Shown here piece after piece: positions 16,423 through 24,976 of a DNA stretch of 64,000 nt. The notes under the pieces are model-generated. The model was not told the origin of the DNA. It made no database searches and was given only the letters and a program-made list of their open reading frames with translations. The translations under genes and the position numbers were made by a program. The DNA is from Sporolactobacillus shoreicorticis (GTDB taxonomy: Bacteria; Bacillota; Bacilli; Bacillales; Sporolactobacillaceae): contig NZ_JAMXWM010000006.1 in NCBI RefSeq assembly GCF_024125445.1, positions 146,829 through 210,828 of the forward strand, written 5' to 3'. Numbering within the stretch: the stretch's first letter is position 1; every line of letters starts with the position of its first letter.

Positions 16423-17394
16423 TCAAGCCGGATCAGGCGTTTGTTCGGACTTTAGCGTCTCTTCTTTAGCCGTTTTTCCAGCCCAGTAAGAGGCGAGTAT
16501 GGGTCCGGAGATGTTTTGCCAGACACTGAACAGAGTGCCAGGCACAGCTGCCGCCGGAGAAAAAAAGAGCAGAGCAAGTGAAAGACCGAGTGCGGAGTTC
16601 TGAGTAGAGACCTCAAAAGTGATCGCCCGGTTTTTTATAGGACTGACAGCGAACAGTTTGCCGGCAAGAAAGCCGAGCGCAGTGCCGAGCACATTAATCA
16701 GTACAACAACCGGGATCAGGATGAGCATTTCCGCCGCAAACAGGCGCGCGCTGTTTGCGGCTACGACACCGCCAATGATCAGCAGGATGGCTGATGTTGA
16801 GACAAGCGGGAGAGCGGCAGTTGCCTTGGCGATTCGTTTTCCCAGAAGTGCATTTGCGGCGAGACCGAGCCCAATCGGCAGCACGACAACTTCAAGTACA
16901 TTGATAAAAAGTGAGAGAACGGGAATGCTCACCCAATGTCCGGCAAATATGAGCAGGAGAACAGGGAGCATTATTGGGGCGATAAATGTGGTCATCGTGC
17001 CGATAGAAACACCAAGCGCAACATCTCCCTTGGATAGGTAGCACATAACATTCGCAGCTGTTCCACTTGGACAGCAGCCGACGAGAATCACTCCGGCTGC
17101 GACTGCATCCGGAAGCTGAAAGAGCGCGCAAACGGCAAATGAGCAAACGGGCATGATCAGGTAGTGAGCGACGACACCGAGAGTTACTTCTTTCGGTGCT
17201 TTGAAAACACCTGCGAAGTCGGATCGTTTAAGGGTCATGCCCATCCCAAACATAACAACACCAAGTAAGTAAGGGACATAAGGAATGACCCATGCAGCGA
17301 GATTTGGCTGGAAATAGGCAATGGCGGCAGCGGCGAGAACAAACCATACAAATTGTGCGCTTACAAAGGCGCCCATTCTTGAGATTGTCTTCAA
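16423..17394 (-). CDS. Bile acid:sodium symporter (BASS) family transporter, copy 1
   Basis: This is a 323-residue, ten-segment membrane protein of the BASS/YocS/PanS family. Visible family features are GVVMFGMGMTLKRSDF, VGCCPSGTAANVMCYL (the crossover region that binds sodium and substrate) and FEVSTQNSALGLSLAL. Known bacterial members carry organic anions, including ketopantoate and bile acids, with sodium. The protein is closely similar to the neighbour at 17715, so the two arose by tandem duplication. Start TTG at 17394, ten nt after an aaggga stretch. Its leader holds a promoter and an internal terminator, suggesting regulated read-through. Confidence 0.88.
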   Translation of the reverse strand: MKTISRMGAFVSAQFVWFVLAAAAIAYFQPNLAAWVIPYVPYLLGVVMFGMGMTLKRSDFAGVFKAPKEVTLGVVAHYLIMPVCSFAVCALFQLPDAVAAGVILVGCCPSGTAANVMCYLSKGDVALGVSIGTMTTFIAPIMLPVLLLIFAGHWVSIPVLSLFINVLEVVVLPIGLGLAANALLGKRIAKATAALPLVSTSAILLIIGGVVAANSARLFAAEMLILIPVVVLINVLGTALGFLAGKLFAVSPIKNRAITFEVSTQNSALGLSLALLFFSPAAAVPGTLFSVWQNISGPILASYWAGKTAKEETLKSEQTPDPA

Positions 17395-17502
17395 GGAACA
17401 TACATCCCTTCTGTTTTCGTTTGTTTTTTGTCACTTAGCAGAGAACTTACCAGGAATTGCTTGTATCCCTTAATTTCGTTTCGGGTATTCCCGTCAATAC
17501 TT

Positions 17503-17534
17503 AAAAAGTCCCCATGTGAACGGGGACTTTTTTC
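17503..17534 (-). terminator. Terminator inside the leader of BASS gene 1
   Basis: An 11-bp perfect stem, AAAAAGTCCCC (17503-17513) against GGGGACTTTTT (17522-17532), lies on the minus strand between the promoter at 17613-17641 and the start at 17394. It ends in a T-run in that direction. It could be an attenuator or, less likely, a late terminator for the upstream gene. Confidence 0.7.
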
Positions 17535-17612
17535 GAATCCCTCATTGCGGTGATTATCTGTCTGATATAGAAGGATCCGGTAAACCATTGAAAGAACAAA
17601 TTTGGTCTTGAA

Positions 17613-17641
17613 AATATAGCATTTGCAATAAATAAAGTCAA
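17613..17641 (-). promoter_or_regulatory. Sigma-A promoter of BASS gene 1
   Basis: On the minus strand TTGACT (17641-17636), a 17-bp spacer, and TATATT (17618-17613). The transcript would begin near 17606, about 210 nt before the start codon. Confidence 0.7.
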
Positions 17642-17714
17642 CGTAATTTAGCATATTCCGAAGCAGGCTGCGTTTATTCTTGTTAAGGCCGATTAAAGCA
17701 TTTCAATAAAATGA

Positions 17715-18695
17715 TTACTGCGTTGTGACCGCATCAGCTTCAGAGACAGCGTTTTTCTCAGCCTTCTGTTTTCCGGCCCAATAGGAAGCGAGCAGAGAGC
17801 CGGACATGTTGTGCCAGATACTGAACAGTGTTGCAGGTATGGCGGCGGCGGGCGAGAAGAACGCCATGGCCAGCGCGACACCGAGTGCCGAATTCTGCAT
17901 GCCGACTTCGAACGTGATCGCCCGGCTTTTCGGATGACTCATTCCAAGCAGGCGGCTGAAGAAGAAGCCTAGTGCGTAGCCGAGCAGATTATGAAGGATG
18001 ACAACAGGTATAATAATCAATGTGCTGGCGGTCAGCAAGTCGCCGTTTTTATTTGACGCGGCAACCACGCCGCCGGCGATCAGGATAATAGCGACCGTTG
18101 ATACGAGCGGTAATGCTTCTGTTACCTTGTGCACCTTCTTGCCGAAGAAAGTATTTACAAGTACACCGAGAACAATCGGCACGATGACGATTTCCACAAC
18201 GCTTACGAATAGCGAAGCGGTCGGGATCTTAACCCAGTGTCCCGCAAGCAGCCACAGCATGAAAGGGAGCATGACGGGCGCGATTAATGTGGATACGGCG
18301 CCAATCGAAACACCAAGCGCGACGTCCCCCTTCGCAAGAAAGCACATAACGTTTGACGCGGTTCCGCTCGGGCAGCAGCCGACAAGGATCACACCGACAG
18401 CGATTGCGGGCGGCAGACGGAATGCAAAACAAAGCGCGAAGGCAATGAGCGGCATGATTAAGTAGTGCGCGCAGACGCCGATGATGACATCCTTTGGACG
18501 CTTGAATACGGCGGCAAAGTCGGATTTTTTCAGAGTCATGCCCATTCCGAACATGATGATGCCGAGCAGATAGTTGACGTACGGGAGTACCCATGTGATG
18601 ACACTTGGCTGAAAATAACTGATCGCGGCGGCGGCCAGTACGAATAGTGAAAAATATTTACCTAAAAATTGTCCTGTAGCGACAATAGCCTTCAT
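17715..18695 (-). CDS. Bile acid:sodium symporter (BASS) family transporter, copy 2
   Basis: The product has 326 residues and shares the same fold and motifs as its neighbour (IMFGMGMTLKKSDF, VGCCPSGTASNVMCFL, FEVGMQNSALGVALAM). It lies 119 bp downstream of ilvD on the same strand with no visible terminator between them, so it may be co-transcribed. That context makes branched-chain 2-oxo acids or the derived ketopantoate plausible substrates; this is inference. The ATG at 18695 follows agaaagga. The stretch aaaacagaaaggatg upstream also occurs before ilvD and, with one change, before BASS copy 1. Confidence 0.88.
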   Translation of the reverse strand: MKAIVATGQFLGKYFSLFVLAAAAISYFQPSVITWVLPYVNYLLGIIMFGMGMTLKKSDFAAVFKRPKDVIIGVCAHYLIMPLIAFALCFAFRLPPAIAVGVILVGCCPSGTASNVMCFLAKGDVALGVSIGAVSTLIAPVMLPFMLWLLAGHWVKIPTASLFVSVVEIVIVPIVLGVLVNTFFGKKVHKVTEALPLVSTVAIILIAGGVVAASNKNGDLLTASTLIIIPVVILHNLLGYALGFFFSRLLGMSHPKSRAITFEVGMQNSALGVALAMAFFSPAAAIPATLFSIWHNMSGSLLASYWAGKQKAEKNAVSEADAVTTQ

Positions 18696-18814
18696 TATTT
18701 AAACATCCTTTCTGTTTTCGATTATCCTTTTTCTTATCTCTTTTTATGTCAGCAGACAATCAAAGTACTGCTCATGATTCTGTGTCACTATCTATTTAAA
18801 CCCCCAAATTGTTG

Positions 18815-20551
18815 TTATTGGCGCACCGGATCTTTGTCTTCTGTACCGGTTTGTTCGCCGGCGGACGTCCACGCTTCGGGCAAACGCATGACGCCGCCGG
18901 TATGCGCTGAGGTAACCAGTGCGGCATAACGGGAAAGGTAACCGGAACGAACCTTTGGAACGAATGGCTTTAGTTCTTTACGGCGCTCAGCCAGTTCTTC
19001 GTCGGTCACGGCAAGATGTACTGTGCGTTTGACCAGATCAATTGTGATCGTATCGCCATCTTTAACGAGGGCGATCGGACCGCCGGAAGCAGCTTCCGGA
19101 GATACATGTCCGACGGAAATACCGCGCGTCGCACCGGAAAAACGTCCGTCGGTAAGCAGAGCGACATCCTTTCCAAGCCCGCGACCGACAATCGAGGATG
19201 TCGGCGCCAGCATTTCCGGCATGCCCGGGCCGCCTTTTGGACCTTCATAGCGAATGACGACAACATGACCTTTGCGCACGGTGTGATTGTCAATTGCTTC
19301 GACCGCCTCATCATGCGAGTTAAAGCAAATTGCTTTGCCTGTGAACGTTTTTACGGAAGGATCAACCCCTCCCGCTTTAATGGCAGAGCCTTTTGGCGCG
19401 ATGTTGCCAAAGAGAATGGAGAGACCACCTGTTTTGCTGTAGGCATGATCCAGCGGATGAATCACATTCGGATTTTTAATTTCTGCATTTGCAACATTTT
19501 CGTGAATCGTTTTGCCGGTAACGGTGATTCGTTCAGGATGTACGACATTGCCGATATCAACAAGTGTTTTGATAATTGCCGACATACCGCCCGCGTCGTG
19601 GACATCTTTCATCGAATAAGAGGAACTTGGCGCGATTTTTGCCAGATAGGGCACTTTTTCAGCAACTTTATTGATGCGATTCAGGTCATAGTCGATACCG
19701 GCTTCTGAGGCGATGGCCAGCATGTGGAGAACGGTGTTGGTTGATCCGCCCATAGCCATATCAAGGGCAAAGGCGTCGTCAATGGCTTCCGGGGTGATGA
19801 TGTCACGCGGACGAACATTGTTTTTTACAAGGTCCATTAATCGAACCGCGGATTCTCGGATCAGGTCGCGGCGCTCTTCCGAAGTCGCTAAAGTGGTTCC
19901 GTTTCCAGGCAGGGCGACACCAATCATTTCCATTAGGCAGTTCATCGAATTTGCGGTAAACATACCGGCGCAGGATCCGCAGGTCGGACAGGCCGTTTTT
20001 TCCAGATCAAGAAATTGTTCTTTGGTCATTTGGCCTTCTTTAAAGGCACCCACTCCTTCGAAAACGGAGGACAGTGTCAATGCCTTGCCTGTAGCGGATA
20101 ATCCAGCCTCCATTGGTCCGCCGGAACAGAATATTGCAGGGACATTCGTGCGGACAGCCGCCAGCAGCATCCCGGGCGTGATTTTGTCACAGTTCGGAAT
20201 GTAAAACACACCGTCAAACCAGTGGGCATTGATCATCGTTTCCGCCGCGTCCGCAATTAACTCGCGGCTTGGGAGTGAGTAACGCATGCCGATATGCCCC
20301 ATCGCGATGCCGTCATCGACGCCAATAGTATTAAATTCGAATGGGATTCCGCCTGCTTCTCGTATCGCTTTTTTTGCTACATCGGCGAGTTCGCGAAGAT
20401 GGACATGTCCGGGAACAATATCCACATAGGAATTACATACCGCAATAAAAGGTTTGTGCATATCCTCTTCGTTTCTTACGACGCCTGTTGCCCGGAGCAG
20501 ACTCCTTGCCGGAGCACGATCCACGCCTTTCTTGATCTCATCACTTCTCAA
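18815..20551 (-). CDS. ilvD: Dihydroxy-acid dehydratase
   Basis: This 578-residue iron-sulfur enzyme dehydrates 2,3-dihydroxy-isovalerate and 2,3-dihydroxy-3-methylvalerate to the 2-oxo acids that become valine, leucine, isoleucine and pantothenate. Cluster ligands are visible in [10 protein letters not shown] and [12 protein letters not shown], and the C-terminal signature [15 protein letters not shown] is present. It carries about 15-20 extra C-terminal residues compared with the usual 558-560. The start is TTG following an aaagga/gagaga stretch. It is a lone ilv gene, with no ilvB, ilvC or leu genes around, and is controlled by the attenuator at 20590-20731. Confidence 0.95.
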   Translation of the reverse strand: MRSDEIKKGVDRAPARSLLRATGVVRNEEDMHKPFIAVCNSYVDIVPGHVHLRELADVAKKAIREAGGIPFEFNTIGVDDGIAMGHIGMRYSLPSRELIADAAETMINAHWFDGVFYIPNCDKITPGMLLAAVRTNVPAIFCSGGPMEAGLSATGKALTLSSVFEGVGAFKEGQMTKEQFLDLEKTACPTCGSCAGMFTANSMNCLMEMIGVALPGNGTTLATSEERRDLIRESAVRLMDLVKNNVRPRDIITPEAIDDAFALDMAMGGSTNTVLHMLAIASEAGIDYDLNRINKVAEKVPYLAKIAPSSSYSMKDVHDAGGMSAIIKTLVDIGNVVHPERITVTGKTIHENVANAEIKNPNVIHPLDHAYSKTGGLSILFGNIAPKGSAIKAGGVDPSVKTFTGKAICFNSHDEAVEAIDNHTVRKGHVVVIRYEGPKGGPGMPEMLAPTSSIVGRGLGKDVALLTDGRFSGATRGISVGHVSPEAASGGPIALVKDGDTITIDLVKRTVHLAVTDEELAERRKELKPFVPKVRSGYLSRYAALVTSAHTGGVMRLPEAWTSAGEQTGTEDKDPVRQ

Positions 20552-20589
20552 TCTCTCTCATCCTTTCTGTTTTTTAAAACTGTGGAACT

Positions 20590-20622
20590 AAAAAACTCCC
20601 ATTCAAGATGAATGGGAGTTTT
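20590..20622 (-). terminator. Attenuator terminator upstream of ilvD
   Basis: On the minus strand AAAACTCCCATTC (20622-20610) pairs with GAATGGGAGTTTT (20604-20592) and runs into a T-stretch. It lies between the leader peptide and the ilvD start, so it must be bypassed for ilvD expression. Confidence 0.85.
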
Positions 20623-20623
20623 G

Positions 20624-20718
20624 TCCGACTCCCACCTACGCCAAGGAGGACCCGGACAATCGATTGAATTTTCAACGATTGCCAAGGCCCTAGCTAATAA
20701 TCAAGACTCGTAGGTGGG
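20624..20718 (-). promoter_or_regulatory. Ribosome-mediated attenuator structure of ilvD
   Basis: Minus-strand arm 1, CCCACCTACG (20718-20709), lies inside the leader peptide codons. It pairs perfectly with arm 2, CGTAGGTGGG (20640-20631). Arm 2 continues into GGGAGT and can instead pair TGGGAGT with ACTCCCA of the terminator's 5' arm. The two folds exclude each other. When arm 1 is covered by a stalled ribosome, arm 2 is free to act as anti-terminator; otherwise arm 1:2 forms and the terminator folds. A middle hairpin (CAATCG...CGATTG, about 20680-20656) sits between. Confidence 0.75.
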
Positions 20719-20731
20719 ATAGGAATGACAT
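20690..20731 (-). CDS. Branched-chain amino acid leader peptide for ilvD
   Basis: A 13-codon ORF reading M-S-F-L-S-H-L-R-V-L-I-I-S. Six of its 13 residues are Leu, Val or Ile, with V-L-I-I clustered just before the stop. An aagaggt Shine-Dalgarno lies about 8 nt upstream of the ATG. A sigma-A promoter is about 40 nt upstream. The codons also form arm 1 of the attenuator. Leader peptides of this kind sense charging of tRNA-Leu, -Val and -Ile by ribosome stalling, as in the enterobacterial ilv operons. It is too short to be found by ordinary gene prediction. Confidence 0.8.
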   Translation of the reverse strand: MSFLSHLRVLIIS

Positions 20732-20774
20732 AATGATCAACCTCTTAAGATAATTAAGAAATTTTGTAAGACAA

Positions 20775-20803
20775 AATATAACACTCGTAGAGAGATCCGT
20801 CAA
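20775..20803 (-). promoter_or_regulatory. Sigma-A promoter of the ilvD leader
   Basis: On the minus strand TTGACG (20803-20798), a 17-bp spacer, and TATATT (20780-20775). The start would be near 20768. Confidence 0.8.
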
Positions 20804-21038
20804 CATGATTTTTATTAAAATGGTCTTTAAATGTGCTGAGAACCCGGATATACAGCTGTAAAAGGTCGTTGGCGGGCGATAGGAAAGGCCTTTTTTGCTT
20901 GCGATTTGTGTCTCAGGGCGAATTTATGCACACATTGATTGTTTCAGAGACTAATTAATTTTATACTGTAGAGAATGGTAATGAAGGGAAGCAGAATGAA
21001 ATGTCGACTTGGAATGGCACAATGTAAGGGGAGCTTTT

Positions 21039-21711
21039 TTGAAACCGTGGTTGATCTGGCTAAACTGTTCATCGGCCTTTTTTGATCGCGCTTGGCATAG
21101 TTTGCACCATTAACGCGAATTTGGGCTTGCAGCCATGGAATGTACTGCAATCAAGGCCTTTCAAGAACATTGCCGATTACCATTGAATCGGCCAATATTC
21201 TGGTAGCTTTATGCATTGTCATCCTGAACAGAATGTTTGGTGAGAAGATCGGGATCGGCACGTTGGCGAATATGCTTCTTGTCAGCCTGTTTATGGACTT
21301 GTTGCTTCTAAATCATCTTGTTCCGAAGTGCACCAATTCGATGCACAGCTACTTATGATTCTCGCAGGCTTGATCATTTTCAGCTTCGGAACCTATCTGT
21401 ACATCAGCGCGAGGTTTGGCGCCGGTCCCAGGGATGGGCTTATGGTGGTGCCCGCGCGCAAGACCGGGCAATTGGTTCGTACGGTGAACGAAGGCGCGGC
21501 ATTCGTGTTTGGCTGGCTTTTAGGAGGATCCGTCGGGATTGGAACAGTGATTATGTTGCTGCTGATCGGTGTTTTTGCTCAATCAGTTTTCAAGCTTTGC
21601 CGTTTTGATGTGAAAGTGGTTCGTCATGTCTATCTGGATCGGCAAATGGTCGCCAGAATTTTGACTAAAAGTAAATCGCAAAATGGAGGAAATGATCGAC
21701 ATGGCCTTTGA
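21039..21711 (+). pseudogene. Decayed YczE/YyaS-like membrane protein gene
   Basis: Pieces of one integral membrane protein are spread over several frames. The order is MKPWLIWL (start TTG 21039, after aagggga), then INANLGLQPWNVL in another frame, then GLSRTLPITIESANILVALC to LLLLNHLVP in a third, then the C-terminal half from about 21328 (ILAGLIIFSFGTYLYIS, FGAGPRDGLMVV, NEGAAFVFGWLLGGSVGIGT) to the stop at 21711. FGAGPRDGL and LGLQPWNV are hallmark motifs of the YczE family. At least three frame changes are needed, so this is a genuine pseudogene, not a single read error. It overlaps the next gene by 11 bp. Confidence 0.8.
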
Positions 21712-22492
21712 TACACATAACCATACCCATTTTTCTTTTGATGCGGACATGGACATTCAAGAAGCGCTTCGGAAAGCGGCGCAATACCAATTGAATTTGA
21801 TTCTTACGGAACACTACGACTTGAACGAGCGTCAGGACGACGGTACTCCAGTTGATTTTGAGATTAGTCAATACTTTGACACTTATTCTTCTTATCGAGG
21901 CGAGCATCTTCTGCTTGGCATTGAGCTTGGTTTGGACAACCGTCCCGATTATATCGCGCGCAATCGCGCGATCGTCGAAGCTCATCCGTTTGACATGGTG
22001 ATCGGTTCCATACATAATCTGCAGGACTTCGACTTGTATACGGATCTTGCGAAGAACTTTTTAAGCAAACAGGATTTCTTCACGCAGTATTTGATCTATG
22101 CAGAACACACGATCCATCGCAACCCATACATTGACACATTTGCTCATATTGATTACCCGTGCCGCTATCTGGATTATGCCGACAATGTGCTTCGCTACGA
22201 AGACTTTCCGCTTTTAATTGACAATTTTCTCAGCACGCTGATTGAGAACACGATTTGTCTTGAAATCAATCTGCGCCTGATTGACCAGAGCGGTTTTCGC
22301 GAGGGTCTCGAAAGCATTGTCCGACGCTACCGTGAACTAGGCGGCTGCTATGTGACGATCGGCGGAGACAACCATTCTCCGGACACTATTGGCATCAAGT
22401 ATCCGCTTGGCGCAGCCATGGCCAAAGCGTATGATCTGACCCCCGTTTATTTTAAAAACAGGAAACGAATGGTGGACGAACCGATGCATTGA
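21701..22492 (+). CDS. PHP-domain phosphatase, histidinol-phosphatase-like
   Basis: The product has 263 residues. The N-terminal metal-binding motif DTHNHTHFS, the later LTEHYDLN, VIGSIHN and the C-terminal GGDNHSPDTIG place it in the PHP family as a HisJ-type histidinol-phosphatase. That enzyme makes histidinol from its phosphate in histidine synthesis. No other his genes are nearby, so another phosphoester substrate is possible. ATG 21701 is 10 nt after ggagga; an in-frame ATG at 21683 lies inside that ribosome-binding region and is rejected. Confidence 0.75.
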   Translation: MAFDTHNHTHFSFDADMDIQEALRKAAQYQLNLILTEHYDLNERQDDGTPVDFEISQYFDTYSSYRGEHLLLGIELGLDNRPDYIARNRAIVEAHPFDMVIGSIHNLQDFDLYTDLAKNFLSKQDFFTQYLIYAEHTIHRNPYIDTFAHIDYPCRYLDYADNVLRYEDFPLLIDNFLSTLIENTICLEINLRLIDQSGFREGLESIVRRYRELGGCYVTIGGDNHSPDTIGIKYPLGAAMAKAYDLTPVYFKNRKRMVDEPMH

Positions 22493-22616
22493 TCATACAG
22501 TTTCTCAGCAAACCTCTGTTTTCATTTTCTGCTCAATCAAGTTATAATGATCGCAGTACATCGTGGCTGACCGGGACGGGGATCCTGTCTGCACGAGCTG
22601 CAAATAGGACGTGATC

Positions 22617-23912
22617 GTGTTGGCCCGCTCATTTCAGAAATTGAATGAAGAAAAGGTGTTCAAGGACCCGGTGCACCGTTATATCCATGTCCGTGACCGA
22701 TTGATTTGGGATCTGATCGGAACACCGGAATTTCAGCGGTTAAGGCGAATTCGGCAGCTTGGTACGACGTTTCTGACGTTTCACGGGGCAGAGCACAGCC
22801 GGTTCGGTCATTCACTGGGCGTTTATGAAATTGCAAGGCGTGTCATCGATATTTTTAAATACAGAAATCATTGGGATGATTCAGAGACAATGATCGCTCT
22901 TTGTGCAGCGCTTCTTCATGATGTGGGCCATGGGCCTTTTTCCCATTCCTTTGAGAAAGTGTTCGGAACCAACCATGAAGAATACACGCAAAAAATCATT
23001 CTGGGCGATACGGAAATACATCGTCTGTTGGAAGAGCAGGGCGAAGGCTTTGCCGGGAAAGTCGCCGATGTGATTGGCAAAACGTATCCTAATCGGCTCG
23101 TTGTCAGTTTGATTTCCAGTCAGATTGATGCTGATCGTATGGATTATCTGCTTCGTGATGCCTATTTTACCGGTGTCAGCTACGGTCATTTTGACATGGA
23201 ACGTATTTGGCGGGTGATGCGCACTCAGGATGACCAAATTGTTTTTAAACTGTCAGGGATGCATGCGGTCGAAGATTATATCATGAGTCGTTACCAGATG
23301 TATTGGCAGGTCTATTTCCATCCGGTAACGCGCAGTGCCGAAGTTATTCTCACACAAATTCTTCACCGAGCAAAAGTGCTTTTTCATGAAGGATTTCGTT
23401 TCAAATATGCGCCGTTTCCATTGATCAAGATCTTTAAAGGGGAAATGGCGCTCAAAGACTATTTGAAACTGGACGAGTCTGTGATCCTCTATTTTTTCCA
23501 GGCTTGGCAGGAGGAAAAGGACCCGATTCTGAGCGACTTATGCTGCCGTTTTATGAACCGCCGCTTGTTTAAGTATGTGGAATTTACACCTTCATTGATC
23601 GAATCAAAAGATCAGCTTGCGGGAGCATTTCGGGATGCGGGAATTGATCCGGATTACTATTTGGAGGTCGATTCTTCGTCAAATTCGCCTTACGATCTCT
23701 ATCGGCCGGGAGAGGAAGGGGAACGGCAGCCGATTCAGCTGCTTATGCCGGACGGGACACTTCATGAACTCTCTCAAGAATCTGATGTGGTCGGATCGAT
23801 TACCGGCATGCGGCGTACCGACGTCAAATTATACTATCCAAAGGATCGGGTGTTTGAGCTTTCAGAGCACGCGTCATGCAGAGAACAGATACAGAAAATT
23901 TTAGGAATCTAA
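22617..23912 (+). CDS. ywfO: HD-domain phosphohydrolase, YwfO/SAMHD1-like
   Basis: The product has about 431 residues. The dNTPase/SAMHD1-like HD core is clear: FQRLRRIRQLGTTFLTFHGA, HSRFGHSLGVYEIARR, LLHDVGHGPFSHSFE and SSQIDADRMDYLLRDAYFTG. Family members hydrolyse dNTPs or act as dNTP-regulated phosphohydrolases. The length and the opening KLNEEKVFKDPVHRYIHV match B. subtilis YwfO. The start is uncertain between GTG 22611, GTG 22617 and TTG 22620; 22617 is 8 nt after an agga stretch. It is followed by ywgA as in B. subtilis. Confidence 0.88.
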   Translation: MLARSFQKLNEEKVFKDPVHRYIHVRDRLIWDLIGTPEFQRLRRIRQLGTTFLTFHGAEHSRFGHSLGVYEIARRVIDIFKYRNHWDDSETMIALCAALLHDVGHGPFSHSFEKVFGTNHEEYTQKIILGDTEIHRLLEEQGEGFAGKVADVIGKTYPNRLVVSLISSQIDADRMDYLLRDAYFTGVSYGHFDMERIWRVMRTQDDQIVFKLSGMHAVEDYIMSRYQMYWQVYFHPVTRSAEVILTQILHRAKVLFHEGFRFKYAPFPLIKIFKGEMALKDYLKLDESVILYFFQAWQEEKDPILSDLCCRFMNRRLFKYVEFTPSLIESKDQLAGAFRDAGIDPDYYLEVDSSSNSPYDLYRPGEEGERQPIQLLMPDGTLHELSQESDVVGSITGMRRTDVKLYYPKDRVFELSEHASCREQIQKILGI

Positions 23913-23980
23913 GAAACAGCACAACAGAAGGGACATGGGTTAAGAAAAAAGAGATCATGTTACATGGGGGAAAATGAAAC

Positions 23981-24502
23981 ATGTTGGAAGACCACGCGAA
24001 AATTGCTGCATTAATTAATCAAACCGGTGGAATTTCCGGGCGTAAGAAACTTCAAAAGGCGGTCTATATCTTTCAGAGGCTGGGCTATCCTTTTGAGCAG
24101 ATTTTTCATTTTCACTTCAATGGGCCTTATTCAGAAGAACTGTCGATCCAGCTTGAGGAATTATGTGATTTCGGATTTTTAATTGAAGATCGTGAAGACC
24201 ATAATGAGGAGGAAGAGACGTGCTACTATCGGATCTCGGAAGCCGGTCAAGGCTTCTTGACTCATTATAAAAATGTATTGCCGACTGCGTGCAGACTTAC
24301 GCAGCAGATCATGAACCAAAATGCCTTGTTTCTTGAATCGGTTGCGATCCTGCTTTATTTTGATCATCTGCCTCGCATCAAAGCAGTCGAAAAAGCAAGG
24401 ACATTAAATAAAGAGACGGTGGGGGACAATCTGGAGCATGCGCTTGCCTTTATTGATAAAATTCGCTTGCTCCAATCCATTGAGCTGTCGATCTCGCAAT
24501 AA
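23981..24502 (+). CDS. ywgA: YwgA family protein
   Basis: The product has 173 residues and looks like a helical, winged-helix-like small cytoplasmic protein. The opening segment ALINQTGGISGRKKLQKAVYI, then FNGPYSEELSIQLEELCDFG, are typical of the YwgA/DUF4065-like family found next to ywfO in Bacilli. The function is unknown. The ATG is about 11 nt after gggggaa. The neighbouring repeat element begins about 40 bp past the stop. Confidence 0.75.
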   Translation: MLEDHAKIAALINQTGGISGRKKLQKAVYIFQRLGYPFEQIFHFHFNGPYSEELSIQLEELCDFGFLIEDREDHNEEEETCYYRISEAGQGFLTHYKNVLPTACRLTQQIMNQNALFLESVAILLYFDHLPRIKAVEKARTLNKETVGDNLEHALAFIDKIRLLQSIELSISQ

Positions 24503-24544
24503 GAGATAAAAGAATAGGTGAATACAGGCGGACGGTTTTTGCCA

Positions 24545-24832
24545 GCAAGTAAAGAGTTTATCGTTTTGACTTGCTGGTACGATAATTAGCGCCAAAAGAT
24601 TCGGTTGGGTGATCAGGTAAGCGCCCAATCTGATAAATAGACGGAAAAACCCGCTTAATTAGAAAATGAATTGAATAAATCGTTTGAATAAACGGAGAAA
24701 TTCTGCTTACCGAATCGAAAAACGTGAAAATACTGGATTTCGCTTTGCATAAGCGGAAAATTCACCCTTATTTACCTGCGAAACAAGCGCCATGATGCAG
24801 ATAACCGGAAAATTTCCGTTTACCTTATAAGG
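24545..24832. repeat. Intergenic repeat element, copy 2
   Basis: This is homologous to 9970-10203, with an extra stretch of about 55 bp near 24657-24710. It contains four imperfect units of the type aag/aaacgg-aaaa-tt-ccgctta. A short flanking block at 24836-24875 is also shared with 10518-10555. No coding potential is evident. Confidence 0.7.
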
Positions 24833-24934
24833 GGCAACGCGAAAACCATCACGTCCTGCAAAAGTAAGGGTTGAGCGTTTTTTGCTTAGCTTTTCTTATA
24901 TGAACGTGCAGGGACAAAAGAATGGCGATTAAAC

Positions 24935-24965
24935 ACAGGCGGACGGCTCTTTGCCATCCGCCTGT
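24935..24965 (-). terminator. Terminator after the YdbC-like gene
   Basis: ACAGGCGGA (24935-24943) pairs with TCCGCCTGT (24957-24965). On the minus strand the hairpin follows the stop at 24977 and is followed by GTTTAAT. A near-copy of its first arm occurs at about 24525-24545. Confidence 0.65.
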
Positions 24966-24976
24966 CCGATTCCTGT

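Noticed and set aside
17391..17654. Leader peptide or protein gene in the BASS leader on the minus strand (begins M-V-Y-R-I-L-L-Y)
   Set aside because: It has Val, Ile and Leu codons at its start but no ribosome-binding site, and it reads straight through the terminator hairpin into the real gene without a nearby stop.
20590..20760. T-box riboswitch for ilvD
   Set aside because: The leader has no T-box sequence (AGGGTGGNACCGCG type) and no specifier-loop stem I. The leader-peptide attenuator explains all visible structures better.
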